A DNA stretch of 64,000 nt, from NCBI RefSeq assembly GCF_001187845.1, contig NZ_CP012160.1:310001-374000 (forward strand), given 5' to 3'. Positions 55,124 through 63,448 of the stretch are shown one piece after another (the stretch's first letter is position 1; the number at the start of each line of letters is the position of its first letter). This stretch comes from Octadecabacter temperatus. GTDB lineage: Bacteria > Pseudomonadota > Alphaproteobacteria > Rhodobacterales > Rhodobacteraceae. Position numbers and translations under genes: made by a program. The notes beneath the pieces are model-generated. The model saw only the letters and a list, made by a program, of their open reading frames with translations. It was not told the origin of the DNA and did not search any database.

Positions 55124-55141
55124 GTTCTGTTAACGTTTTTA

Positions 55142-55975
55142 TTAGACGCTCTGCGCTTCGCGGGATTTGTTGCGGATTGTCCGGTAAACAAAAGCCGCGA
55201 TGAACAACGCTGTCAGCGTTAGGATTACAGTCGGACCAGGGTCAGAACCGATAAAGAAGCTCAGATAAACACCGATAACCAGTGAAGCCGTTGAGACGAC
55301 GACGGCGATGATCAGCATGTGCTTGAATTGCCGCGTGATGAGAAATGCGATGGCCCCCGGTGCAATCAGCAAGCCAATCGCGAGGATGAGGCCGACAGCC
55401 TTTAGCGTGGCGACGATCGTGAGCGATAGGATGGTCAGCAGGCCGTAATGGAGCAGCTTAGTGGGCAGTCCAATGGCACGTGCTTGGGCAGGATCAAATG
55501 CATGCAACAACAGGTCTTTCCAGCCAATAAGCAGCGCAGCGCAAACGATCACGCCAATCACCCCAGAGGTCCAAAGATCTCCCGAGGTGACGCCCAGCAT
55601 GTTGCCGAACAGGATGTGGTCCAAATGCACATTGGTCTCGATCTTTGTGTACAAAACCAGCCCAAAACCAAACATGCCAGAGAACACAACGCCCATGACA
55701 GTGTCTTGGCGAACGCGGCTGTTCGCGTCGAGGTAGCCGGTAAGCAGAGAACAGACCATACCGGCAATGAACGCCCCGATGATCAACGGAATGCCAACGA
55801 TGTAGGCCAGAACCACGCCAGGTAGAACGGCGTGTGAAACCGCGTCCCCCATCAACGACCAGCCCTTGAGGACGAGGAAACAGCTGAGCAATGCCGTCGG
55901 CGGGCCTATCAGAAGCGCGATGTAAAAAGCGCCATGCATAAAAGGGAATTGAAACGGGAGGAGGAGTTCGCTCAT
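55142..55975 (-). CDS. sitD: Metal ABC transporter permease, SitD-like
   Basis: A 277-residue ABC-3 family permease with about eight helices. Family segments are LLSCFLVLKGWSLMGDAVSHAVLPG and PTKLLHYGLLTILSLTIVAT. It pairs with the upstream SitC-like permease. I chose the ATG at 55975, which overlaps that gene by four bases (ATGA) and follows GGGAGGAGGAGTT; the frame continues up to 56071 without pattern. Last gene of the operon. Confidence 0.88.
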   Translation of the reverse strand: MSELLLPFQFPFMHGAFYIALLIGPPTALLSCFLVLKGWSLMGDAVSHAVLPGVVLAYIVGIPLIIGAFIAGMVCSLLTGYLDANSRVRQDTVMGVVFSGMFGFGLVLYTKIETNVHLDHILFGNMLGVTSGDLWTSGVIGVIVCAALLIGWKDLLLHAFDPAQARAIGLPTKLLHYGLLTILSLTIVATLKAVGLILAIGLLIAPGAIAFLITRQFKHMLIIAVVVSTASLVIGVYLSFFIGSDPGPTVILTLTALFIAAFVYRTIRNKSREAQSV

Positions 55976-56823
55976 GCCCTCAACGCCTCCGCTGCGCGAC
56001 GACGGTTCGCAATAAGCCCGTGCTTGGGTGCGAAGAAAAACGCCAGCACGAACAGCGTCGTTTGCAGGCAAATGATGACGCCACCCGTCGCGCCGTTCAG
56101 GAAGTAGGAAATGTACGCGCCTACGAAGCTTGAAAGAGATCCAATGGCAACTGAGATGACTAGCAGTCGTGGAAAGCGGTCGGTCAGCAAATAGGCTGTC
56201 GCGCCCGGTGTGATGACCATCGCGATGACAAGGAAGGCCCCAACTGTTTGTAGCGCGGCAACGCAGGCTGCGGAAAGCAGGACGAAGAACATGAACCGCA
56301 AACGGTCAGGGCGCAATCCGATTGAGCGCGCGTGGTTCTCATCGAAAAACGCAACCATAAGGTCTTTCCATTTCACCAAAAGCACCGCGAGGCAGACGAT
56401 GCCGATGATCGCCAGTTGGATCGTGTCGGATGGCGTAATGGCGAGGATGTTGCCGAGGATGATGGTTTGTACGTCGACCGCGACAGGGGAGACGGAAACC
56501 ATGAACAGGCCAAGTCCGAAGAAACTGGTGAAGATTAGGCCAATGATGGCGTCTTCCTTCAGCCCCGTCCGTTGGTTGAGGAACAACATAGCTGAAGCAG
56601 CTAGACCGCCAGAAAGAAACGCACCAAGCGCGAAGGGAAGGCCAAGCATATACGCCCCGGCAACGCCTGGAACGATGGAATGGGACAACGCGTCCCCGAT
56701 CAGCGACCATCCCTTCAGCATCAGATAGCAGGACAAAAATGCGCAGACGGCCCCGACAAGCGCGGACACGAACATCGCGTTGAGCATGAACGTATACGTG
56801 AAGGGTTCTAGCCAGTAGGTCAT
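55972..56823 (-). CDS. sitC: Metal ABC transporter permease, SitC-like
   Basis: A 283-residue ABC-3 family permease with about eight helices: [20 protein letters not shown] and [20 protein letters not shown] match the family. Both permeases are paralogous, sharing the GWSL-GDA-SH loop. It overlaps sitB and sitD by four bases each. Confidence 0.9.
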   Translation of the reverse strand: MTYWLEPFTYTFMLNAMFVSALVGAVCAFLSCYLMLKGWSLIGDALSHSIVPGVAGAYMLGLPFALGAFLSGGLAASAMLFLNQRTGLKEDAIIGLIFTSFFGLGLFMVSVSPVAVDVQTIILGNILAITPSDTIQLAIIGIVCLAVLLVKWKDLMVAFFDENHARSIGLRPDRLRFMFFVLLSAACVAALQTVGAFLVIAMVITPGATAYLLTDRFPRLLVISVAIGSLSSFVGAYISYFLNGATGGVIICLQTTLFVLAFFFAPKHGLIANRRRAAEALRA

Positions 56824-57716
56824 TTTCCGTCCTGCTCTGGGCGGGTTTTTGTTTTGTCGTCGTAAATAACGAACGGGCGTTCATCGTCCGTAAGGATGGT
56901 AACTTTGCGTTCGTCATCATCGTCGTGCAGATCATCACCACCCAAAACGAAGTGGCGCAACACGCCCCCAAACGCGGCCTCAAGATTGTCTTTGGTAAAG
57001 ACTTCTTCGGTAGGTCCAAAGTTCAATACGGTCGCCTTGACCAGCACTGTTTGGTCGCAAAATTCGGGAACCGACCCAAGGTTATGGGTGGAAACCAGCA
57101 TGACGCGACCCTCGTCGCGCAGCTCACGCAGAAGGGTGATGATGGCTTCTTCGGTCTGCACGTCAACGCCTGTAAAAGGTTCATCCAGAAGGATTACTTG
57201 GCCGTTTTGGGCAAGCGCGCGAGCAAGAAAGACGCGCTTGCGCTGCCCGCCAGAAAGCTCTCCAATTTGGCGGTCCGCAAAGTCGGTCATGCCGACGCGT
57301 TCCAACGCATTTGCAACGGCTTCATGGTCGGCGGCCTTGGGGCGGCGTAGCATTCCCATATGCCCGTAGCGCCCCATCATCACGACATCTTCGACGAGAA
57401 CCGGAAAAGACCAATCGACCTCTTCGGCCTGCGGAACATAGGCGACAATGCCGGCTTTGATGGCTTGTTGAACGGTTTGCCCCAACACGCCGATTTCACC
57501 GGCTGCGGCGGGTAAGAATCCCATGATTGCTTTGAAAAGTGTCGACTTCCCAGCACCGTTCACCCCAACCAACGCCGCGATTGTACCGCGTGGGATTGCG
57601 AAGCTCGCATCCTTCAACGCAGTCACACCATTGCGGTAGGTGACGGTCAGCCCATCGGCATAAAGCCCGGCTTGGTTTTTTGACGTCTGGTGCGCGGCTG
57701 GGGGTGGTAAATTCAT
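56820..57716 (-). CDS. sitB: Metal ABC transporter ATP-binding protein, SitB-like
   Basis: A 298-residue ATPase: Walker [10 protein letters not shown], signature [17 protein letters not shown] and Walker [13 protein letters not shown]. The C-terminal 60 residues are rich in Asp, Glu and His ([16 protein letters not shown]), as is common in Mn/Zn/Fe importers. It overlaps sitA and sitC by four bases. Confidence 0.92.
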   Translation of the reverse strand: MNLPPPAAHQTSKNQAGLYADGLTVTYRNGVTALKDASFAIPRGTIAALVGVNGAGKSTLFKAIMGFLPAAAGEIGVLGQTVQQAIKAGIVAYVPQAEEVDWSFPVLVEDVVMMGRYGHMGMLRRPKAADHEAVANALERVGMTDFADRQIGELSGGQRKRVFLARALAQNGQVILLDEPFTGVDVQTEEAIITLLRELRDEGRVMLVSTHNLGSVPEFCDQTVLVKATVLNFGPTEEVFTKDNLEAAFGGVLRHFVLGGDDLHDDDDERKVTILTDDERPFVIYDDKTKTRPEQDGK

Positions 57717-58630
57717 TCAGTCAGCCCCGCAACGATCGTTTCCGTCGTGACGCGCAGCAGGTCGAGGTAGGTCGGCACAGGGCCATCTTCCAACGACAGC
57801 GAGTCCACATACAGCACACCGCCGTAGGTTGCGCCAGTTTCGCGGGCGACCTGTTCGGCAGGGTCTGTGTTTACGGTGCTTTCACAGAACACTGCACGCA
57901 CGTTGTTTTCGCGAACGGTATCAATGACGCTGCGCACTTGTTGCGGCGTGCCTGTTTGGTCCGCGTTCATCGGCCACAGGTAGGCTTCTTTCAATCCGAA
58001 ATCGCGCGCGAGGTAGCTGAACGCCCCTTCGCAGGTCACCAGCCAGCGTTCGCTTTCGGGAACGGACAGGATCTGTTCGCGCAGGGGCGCAATTGCGGCT
58101 GTAATCTCGGCCTTATAGGCCGTCGCGTTTGCAGCGTAGATTTCTGCATTGTCTGGGTCATGATCGGACATGGCAGCCTGAATATTGTCGATATAGACCA
58201 GCGCGTTATCAAGGCTCATCCACGCGTGGGGGTTCGGCAGGCCCTCGTAGCTACCCGCCGCAATCGACATTGTCTCGATCCCTTCAGAAATCGTCGCAGA
58301 GGGGACTTCGTCGATGTTGCCGATGAATTGTTCGAACCACAGCTCAAGGTTCATGCCGTTCCAAAGGATCAAGTCCGCGCCAGAAGCACGAACAAGGTCG
58401 CGGGGCGTTGGTTGGTATCCGTGAATTTCCGCGCCAGCGCGGGTGATGGATTCAACTGTGGCAGCATCTCCAGCAACGTTGCGGGCCATGTCGGCGATAA
58501 CCGTGAAGGTCGTAACCACTTTGAATTCGGCGTTTTCCGCGGCTGGATTAAGTGCTGAGCGTCCGAAGATGACGGCAGCGACCAAGCCCAAAATAAGAAC
58601 CGCAGTAATAATGATGGAACGTGTCGACAT
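57713..58630 (-). CDS. sitA: Metal ABC transporter substrate-binding protein, SitA-like (Mn/Fe)
   Basis: A 305-residue cluster A-I binding protein. An N-terminal hydrophobic segment (about 5-25) is a signal peptide or anchor. Metal ligands expected from the family are His in [15 protein letters not shown], His in [10 protein letters not shown], Glu in [13 protein letters not shown] and Asp in GVLYVDSLS. The Glu in the third position and the absence of a His-rich zinc loop favour Mn/Fe (SitA/MntC type) over zinc. I chose the ATG at 58630; the frame reads up to 58765 through unlikely sequence. First gene of the operon. Confidence 0.88.
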   Translation of the reverse strand: MSTRSIIITAVLILGLVAAVIFGRSALNPAAENAEFKVVTTFTVIADMARNVAGDAATVESITRAGAEIHGYQPTPRDLVRASGADLILWNGMNLELWFEQFIGNIDEVPSATISEGIETMSIAAGSYEGLPNPHAWMSLDNALVYIDNIQAAMSDHDPDNAEIYAANATAYKAEITAAIAPLREQILSVPESERWLVTCEGAFSYLARDFGLKEAYLWPMNADQTGTPQQVRSVIDTVRENNVRAVFCESTVNTDPAEQVARETGATYGGVLYVDSLSLEDGPVPTYLDLLRVTTETIVAGLTE

Positions 58631-58691
58631 GCTTGGGACTCCAATGGATTTCCACTGAGTTATGGGCGCTGCGGACGGGAAGTCAATGTAG

Positions 58692-58708
58692 TTGCGAATT
58701 ATTCGCAA
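58692..58708. promoter_or_regulatory. Fur-family-like palindrome upstream of sitA
   Basis: TTGCGAAT-T-ATTCGCAA is a perfect 8+1+8 dyad, 62-78 bases upstream of the sitA ATG. Its placement and A/T-rich core fit a Fur/Mur-type metal repressor site, but which member binds cannot be read from sequence. Confidence 0.65.
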
Positions 58709-58720
58709 TAAAAGAAGGGA

Positions 58721-58737
58721 GGGGGGGGGGGGGGGGG
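58721..58737 (+). repeat. Homopolymer of 17 G between puuD and the sit promoter
   Basis: An unbroken run of 17 G follows GGGA, immediately next to the puuD stop codon and 13 bases from the sit palindrome. It may vary in length by slippage, or be an assembly uncertainty. Confidence 0.85.
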
Positions 58738-59973
58738 TTAGAAGGTTTCCGCGTTTTTGTACCAACGCACGATCGCGGCGCGGTCCTCGTTCGACATCAT
58801 CGTAACGTTCGCAGGGGGCATGGCGTGGCTTACACCCGCTTGAATATAGATCGCCCGTGCGTTTCTGGCGATGTCAGCAGGGGTGTCCAGAAGCACACCT
58901 TTGGGTGCCCAAAGCATGCTGTCAGAATAAAATGGATCACGGGAATGGCACATGGAACATCGCCCCATGACGATATCATGGGCATCCTCAAACCCGTCCG
59001 CCTGAGCGAATGTTTCCTCATATGGTGTGAGCGCGCGTGCTTCGGCGTCTTCATAACTTTCCCACATGTTCGCCGTGGACAGCCATGCAATCACGATCAT
59101 CAGCAGCACCGTTACAGCCCATGTCCAATGCGGGCCTTTGCCCGTTTTGTGCATGGTGTTGAAGTAATGACGGATCGTAACGCCAGTCAGGAAGATCAGC
59201 GATGCGATGATCCATGAATACTGCGTCGCGAACGACAGGGGGTAGTGATTGGACAGCATCAAGAAGATGACTGGCAAGGTAAGATAGTTGTTGTGCGTGC
59301 TGCGCAGCTTAGCGATTTTACCGTACTTGGCATCGGGCGTGCGGCCGTCTTGCAGGTCTTTCACAACGATGCGTTGGTTCGGCATGATAATGAAGAACAC
59401 GTTTGCTGTCATGATCGTCGCAGTGAATGCACCAAGGTGCAGCATCGCAGCGCGGCCCGTGAAAACTTGATTATAGCCGTATGACATAACCACAAGAATG
59501 GCGAACAACAGCAGCATCAGTGTCGTTGGGCTTTCACCTAGTTTGGATTTGCACAAGAAATCGTAAAGCAGCCAGCCAATCGTTAACGACAATGCGGAAA
59601 TGGCGATGCCCTGCCAAAGCGCAAGATCGGCTTTCGCGGCGTCGATCAAATACAGCTCACCACCAACCCAATAGATGATCATCAAAAGCGCAGCACCGGA
59701 CAACCACGTCGAATAGCTTTGCCATTTGTGCCACGTCAGGTGTTCTGGCAGGCGCGCAGGTGCCACGAGGTACTTGGTCGTGTGATAGAACCCGCCACCG
59801 TGGACTTCCCATTCCTCACCGGACGCGCCTTCTGGCATGTCGTCAGCGCTCTTCAACATCAGGTCCAGCGCGATGAAATAAAACGAGGCGCCAATCCATG
59901 CCATCGCGGTAATGACATGCACCCAGCGCACGGCGAAGGCAGTCCATTCCCAAAGAATTAGTGCATCAAACAT
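58738..59973 (-). CDS. puuD: Urate hydroxylase PuuD (membrane, cytochrome c-linked)
   Basis: A 411-residue membrane protein starting with EWTAFAVRWVHVITAMAWIG, with about seven to nine helices carrying His residues likely to bind haem b, and a C-terminal cytochrome c domain with CSMCH (in MGRCSMCHSRDPFYS). PuuD oxidises urate to 5-hydroxyisourate with electrons going to respiration rather than to O2 as in soluble uricase. It is divergent from the LysR gene and from uraH/puuE, and its message ends in a 17-C run just after the stop. Confidence 0.88.
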   Translation of the reverse strand: MFDALILWEWTAFAVRWVHVITAMAWIGASFYFIALDLMLKSADDMPEGASGEEWEVHGGGFYHTTKYLVAPARLPEHLTWHKWQSYSTWLSGAALLMIIYWVGGELYLIDAAKADLALWQGIAISALSLTIGWLLYDFLCKSKLGESPTTLMLLLFAILVVMSYGYNQVFTGRAAMLHLGAFTATIMTANVFFIIMPNQRIVVKDLQDGRTPDAKYGKIAKLRSTHNNYLTLPVIFLMLSNHYPLSFATQYSWIIASLIFLTGVTIRHYFNTMHKTGKGPHWTWAVTVLLMIVIAWLSTANMWESYEDAEARALTPYEETFAQADGFEDAHDIVMGRCSMCHSRDPFYSDSMLWAPKGVLLDTPADIARNARAIYIQAGVSHAMPPANVTMMSNEDRAAIVRWYKNAETF

Positions 59974-60078
59974 GGCGCGGTTCCGTCCTTGTGTCCTATC
60001 GTTATGTCCAACCTATCTTTAGCGGCTTTGTTTTGCTATTCCGAAGTAACACGTCGCTCTATCAAGAAATGCAAAACA

Positions 60079-61011
60079 ATGTCCTATCTCGACAACATCC
60101 GCACCTTCGTACGCGTTTACGAGCTTGGAAGCATGTCTTCTGCGGGCCGCGACTTACGCATTTCCCCCGCAGTTACGTCTTCGCGGATTTCGTCGCTTGA
60201 AGAACATCTGAACGTGCGCCTGTTTCAACGCACCACTCGTAGCCTAACTGCGACGGAGCAGGGGCGCGCGTTTTATACGGGTGCAACCGCGGTGCTTGAA
60301 GCCGTTGATGCAGCTGAAGGGCAAGTCGCTGGGATCACGGATAATCCGAAGGGGTCACTTTATGTGGCTGCCCCGTTGGGCGTGGGGCGGCGTTTGCTTG
60401 CGCCGCTGGTGCCGGAATTCGTCCGGGACTATCCGTTGATTGATATTCGGCTTCGTTTGACGGACCGGAAGGTCGACCTCACGACCGAAGGCCTCGATAT
60501 TTCGTTCTTTCTCGGGGAACCAGCGGACAGCAATCTGCGTATTAAGCCGATCGCGGATTGCACCCGTGTCTTAGTGGCCGCGCCCGACTACATCGCCAAA
60601 CGCGGCAACCCCATCGATGGTCAGGCGCTCATCGATGATGGACACAATTGTCTGAACTTGCGCTACCCAGGTGCGCCGGAATTCCAATGGCGCTTGCAAA
60701 CCGCCGACGGCCCAAAGCGCTTTCGCGTGTCAGGGCGCTATGAGTGTGATGATGGCGATGTGTTAACAGATTGGGCGCTCGCTGGGGAGGGCATCGCGCT
60801 TAAGCCTGTGTTTGAGGTGGCCGAGCATTTGAATGCTGGGCGCTTGGTGCCGGTTGCGGAAAAGACGCCACCGATGCCCATTCAAATGGCGTGTTTGTAC
60901 ACACACCGTCGCCGCCAAGACCCGAAGACGCGATTGTTCATGGAATTCATGACCACGCGGATCGGTGCGGCAATGAACACCGCCCAAGAAAGCGTTCAGC
61001 TACCGCGGTAG
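60079..61011 (+). CDS. LysR family transcriptional regulator
   Basis: A 310-residue regulator with an N-terminal winged helix-turn-helix (NIRTFVRVYELGSMSSAGRD then ISPAVTSSRISSLEEHLNVR) and an effector domain from about 90. It stands between puuD and uraH and probably controls urate catabolism; effector unknown. I chose the ATG at 60079, which begins the family domain; the frame is open to 59989. Its last 16 bases overlap the uraH 3' end on the other strand. Confidence 0.85.
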   Translation: MSYLDNIRTFVRVYELGSMSSAGRDLRISPAVTSSRISSLEEHLNVRLFQRTTRSLTATEQGRAFYTGATAVLEAVDAAEGQVAGITDNPKGSLYVAAPLGVGRRLLAPLVPEFVRDYPLIDIRLRLTDRKVDLTTEGLDISFFLGEPADSNLRIKPIADCTRVLVAAPDYIAKRGNPIDGQALIDDGHNCLNLRYPGAPEFQWRLQTADGPKRFRVSGRYECDDGDVLTDWALAGEGIALKPVFEVAEHLNAGRLVPVAEKTPPMPIQMACLYTHRRRQDPKTRLFMEFMTTRIGAAMNTAQESVQLPR

Positions 61012-61352
61012 GTTGAATAGCCGAATGGCGATAGCAAAAGTGGCACGTGGTAATGGGCCGCCGCATCGTCCATGCCAAAACGTAGTGGGATTTCATCAAG
61101 GAACTTAGTGTCACCCGACGCTTGGCCGTTGGCCTCTAGATATGCGCCGCAGAAGAACACCAGTTCGTAGGTGCCTGTCTTGAATTTTTCGGCGGGTAGG
61201 ATCGGGCTGTCAGTCCGGCCGTCATCGTTCGTGACAGTCTCAGCGATCTTCGTGTGGGAACTGCCGCTCACGCGATACAGCGCGATTTTGATTCCTTGCG
61301 CGGGAACGCCGCGTGCCGTGTCGAGAACATGGGTCGTCAGATAACCAGACAT
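60996..61352 (-). CDS. uraH: 5-Hydroxyisourate hydrolase
   Basis: A 118-residue transthyretin-like enzyme hydrolysing 5-hydroxyisourate to OHCU. N-terminal THVLDTARGVPA, a central FFCGAYLEANGQ, HYHVPLLLSPFGYSTYRGS at the end; the terminal YRGS is diagnostic for the hydrolase as against hormone-binding transthyretin. Full length. It is divergent from the PuuE gene, with 142 bases between, and overlaps the LysR 3' end. Confidence 0.94.
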   Translation of the reverse strand: MSGYLTTHVLDTARGVPAQGIKIALYRVSGSSHTKIAETVTNDDGRTDSPILPAEKFKTGTYELVFFCGAYLEANGQASGDTKFLDEIPLRFGMDDAAAHYHVPLLLSPFGYSTYRGS

Positions 61353-61494
61353 AAAGGGCCTCCTTTTTCATCATCCTATCTGCGTGTTGTTCACACGCAA
61401 CGCAAACACGGGTCACGAAAGAGTCTTTCAAGAATTCCCTGTAAATGCCGCAGGATATTTTAGGTTACCATATCGTTAAGATTTAGGGACAAGA

Positions 61495-62901
61495 ATGACA
61501 GATAGAAACGCCTACCCCCGCGACCTTACAGGTTACGGCGCGACACCACCCGCAGCCAATTGGCCGGATGATGCCCGTATCGCGGTGCAAATTGTCCTGA
61601 ATTATGAAGAAGGTGGCGAGAACAATATCCTCCACGGGGACGCCGCGTCTGAGGCGTTTTTGTCCGAAATCGTCGGTGCGGCTGCATGGCCAGATCAACG
61701 CCATGCAAACATGGAATCGATTTACGAATATGGTGCGCGCGCAGGTTTCTGGCGGTTACACCGGATCCTGAACCATTTACCCGTAACGGTTTACGGTGTT
61801 GCAACGGCGCTTGCGCGTGCACCCGAGCAGGTCAAAGCGATGCTTGAGGCAGGCTGGGAAGTCGCGTCGCACGGTTTGAAATGGGTCGAACACAAAGACA
61901 TGCCCGAGGTCGACGAACGTGCCCAAATAGCCGAGGCCGTACAGTTGCATACCGAAGTGACGGGCTCCCGCCCACGTGGATGGTACACGGGTCGCTCAAG
62001 CGAAAATACGATCCGTCTGGCCGCTGAAGAAGGTGGGTTTAAATACATCGCGGACAGTTATGCGGATGACGTTCCCTACTGGCTAGAATTCGGCGATCAC
62101 GACCAGTTAATTGTACCGTACACGCTTGATTGCAACGACATGCGGTTTGCCACGCCACAGGGGTTCAACTCTGGTACGCAGTTTTTCGATTATCTGAAGG
62201 CCACGTTCGACGTGCTTTATGCGGAAGGCGGACGGATGATGTCGCTGGGTCTTCATTGCCGTCTCGTGGGGCGTCCGGGCCGCGCGCAGGCGCTGCAGGA
62301 CTTTATCGCCTACGCCAATAGCTTTGATGGCGTTTGGTTCGCGACCCGTGAAGAAATTGCCGACCATTGGGCCGCGCAAAACCCGGCCAAACGTTGGGAT
62401 CGCCCAAGCCAGATGAAAGAGGCTGACTTTGTGTCGACCTTTGGTAGCATCTTTGAACATTCTCCTTGGATCGCGGAACGCGCCTATGCGCTGGGCCTTG
62501 GTGTTACTCACGACAGTGCAACAGGGGTTCACTCAGCACTTTGCAGAATTTTCCGCAGTGCCAGCCGTGATGAACGCCTCAGCGTATTGATCGCGCACCC
62601 TGATTTAGCGGGTAGGCTTGCCGCCGCCGGTCGCCTTACCGCTGAAAGCACGTCTGAGCAGGCGGGTGTTGGGTTGGATGCGTTGACGGACGGTGAACGC
62701 GAAACGTTTCAGGCGCTCAACACGCAGTACGTTGAAAAGCATGGTTTCCCTTTCATCATCGCTGTGCGTGACAACGACAAAGCCAGCATCTTGGCCGCGT
62801 TCTACACCCGCATTGGACATGATACCGAAACTGAATTTGCGACCGCGTGCGCGCAGGTTGAACGTATTGCCGAACACCGTTTGATGGATCATTTCACATG
62901 A
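61495..62901 (+). CDS. puuE: Fused allantoinase PuuE / OHCU decarboxylase
   Basis: A 468-residue bifunctional protein. Residues 1 to about 300 are the polysaccharide-deacetylase-type allantoinase PuuE (LNYEEGGENNILHGD at the start, EVASHGLKWVEHKD and RGWYTGRSSENTIRL in the core, with the HGLKW His likely active). Residues about 310-468 form the OHCU decarboxylase domain (LSVLIAHPDLAGRLAAAG with the HP motif, TQYVEKHGFPFIIAVRDN). It would make S-allantoin from OHCU and open it to allantoate. ATG follows ATTTAGGGACAAGA. It overlaps allA by four bases. Confidence 0.92.
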   Translation: MTDRNAYPRDLTGYGATPPAANWPDDARIAVQIVLNYEEGGENNILHGDAASEAFLSEIVGAAAWPDQRHANMESIYEYGARAGFWRLHRILNHLPVTVYGVATALARAPEQVKAMLEAGWEVASHGLKWVEHKDMPEVDERAQIAEAVQLHTEVTGSRPRGWYTGRSSENTIRLAAEEGGFKYIADSYADDVPYWLEFGDHDQLIVPYTLDCNDMRFATPQGFNSGTQFFDYLKATFDVLYAEGGRMMSLGLHCRLVGRPGRAQALQDFIAYANSFDGVWFATREEIADHWAAQNPAKRWDRPSQMKEADFVSTFGSIFEHSPWIAERAYALGLGVTHDSATGVHSALCRIFRSASRDERLSVLIAHPDLAGRLAAAGRLTAESTSEQAGVGLDALTDGERETFQALNTQYVEKHGFPFIIAVRDNDKASILAAFYTRIGHDTETEFATACAQVERIAEHRLMDHFT

Positions 62902-63425
62902 ACCAAATTCGCGTCGAACCCCTTACGGCTGATGCCTTCGCCCCGTTTGGCGATGTGTTGGATTGCACTGGGACGGCCGATAAGATCATCAACCAAGGTC
63001 TGTGCGGACGGTTTCATGATCGCGCGCAAATAGATGTTGCGGACGGCAGGGCGGGCATCAGCCTGTTCAACGCGCAACCGCGTAGCTTGCCGTACACATT
63101 AGACATGATGGAGCGCCATCCTAATGGCAGCCAAGCATTCATCCCGATGACCGAGCATCCATTCTTGGTTATCGTAGCACATGACGCTGGCGGTAAGCCT
63201 GCCACCCCGCGTGCGTTCACAACGACGTCGGGGCAGGCGATCAACTATCATAAAAACACATGGCATGGGGTGCTGACGCCGCTGCACGCGCCCGGACTGT
63301 TTGCCGTCGTTGACCGCATCGGGGCCGGCGACAACCTAGAAGAACACTGGTTCGACGAAGCATTCATCATCGAGCCCGCACAACACGACCAAAAGCCCGC
63401 ACAAGACGGGCCAATCAGAACTTAA
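62898..63425 (+). CDS. allA: Ureidoglycolate lyase
   Basis: A 175-residue enzyme splitting ureidoglycolate to glyoxylate and urea. Family segments are EPLTADAFAPFGDVLD, MMERHPNGSQAFIPM, and YHKNTWHGVLTPLHAP. The urea product fits the urea transport and urease operons elsewhere in the window. The ATG overlaps the PuuE-UraD stop. Confidence 0.93.
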   Translation: MNQIRVEPLTADAFAPFGDVLDCTGTADKIINQGLCGRFHDRAQIDVADGRAGISLFNAQPRSLPYTLDMMERHPNGSQAFIPMTEHPFLVIVAHDAGGKPATPRAFTTTSGQAINYHKNTWHGVLTPLHAPGLFAVVDRIGAGDNLEEHWFDEAFIIEPAQHDQKPAQDGPIRT

Positions 63426-63448
63426 GGGAAAAACAAGGGATAATGACA

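Noticed and set aside
58721..58765. G tract as a frameshift switch inside sitA
   Set aside because: An upstream extension of the sitA frame crosses the tract, but the true start at 58630 with its signal peptide lies downstream, so the tract is noncoding.
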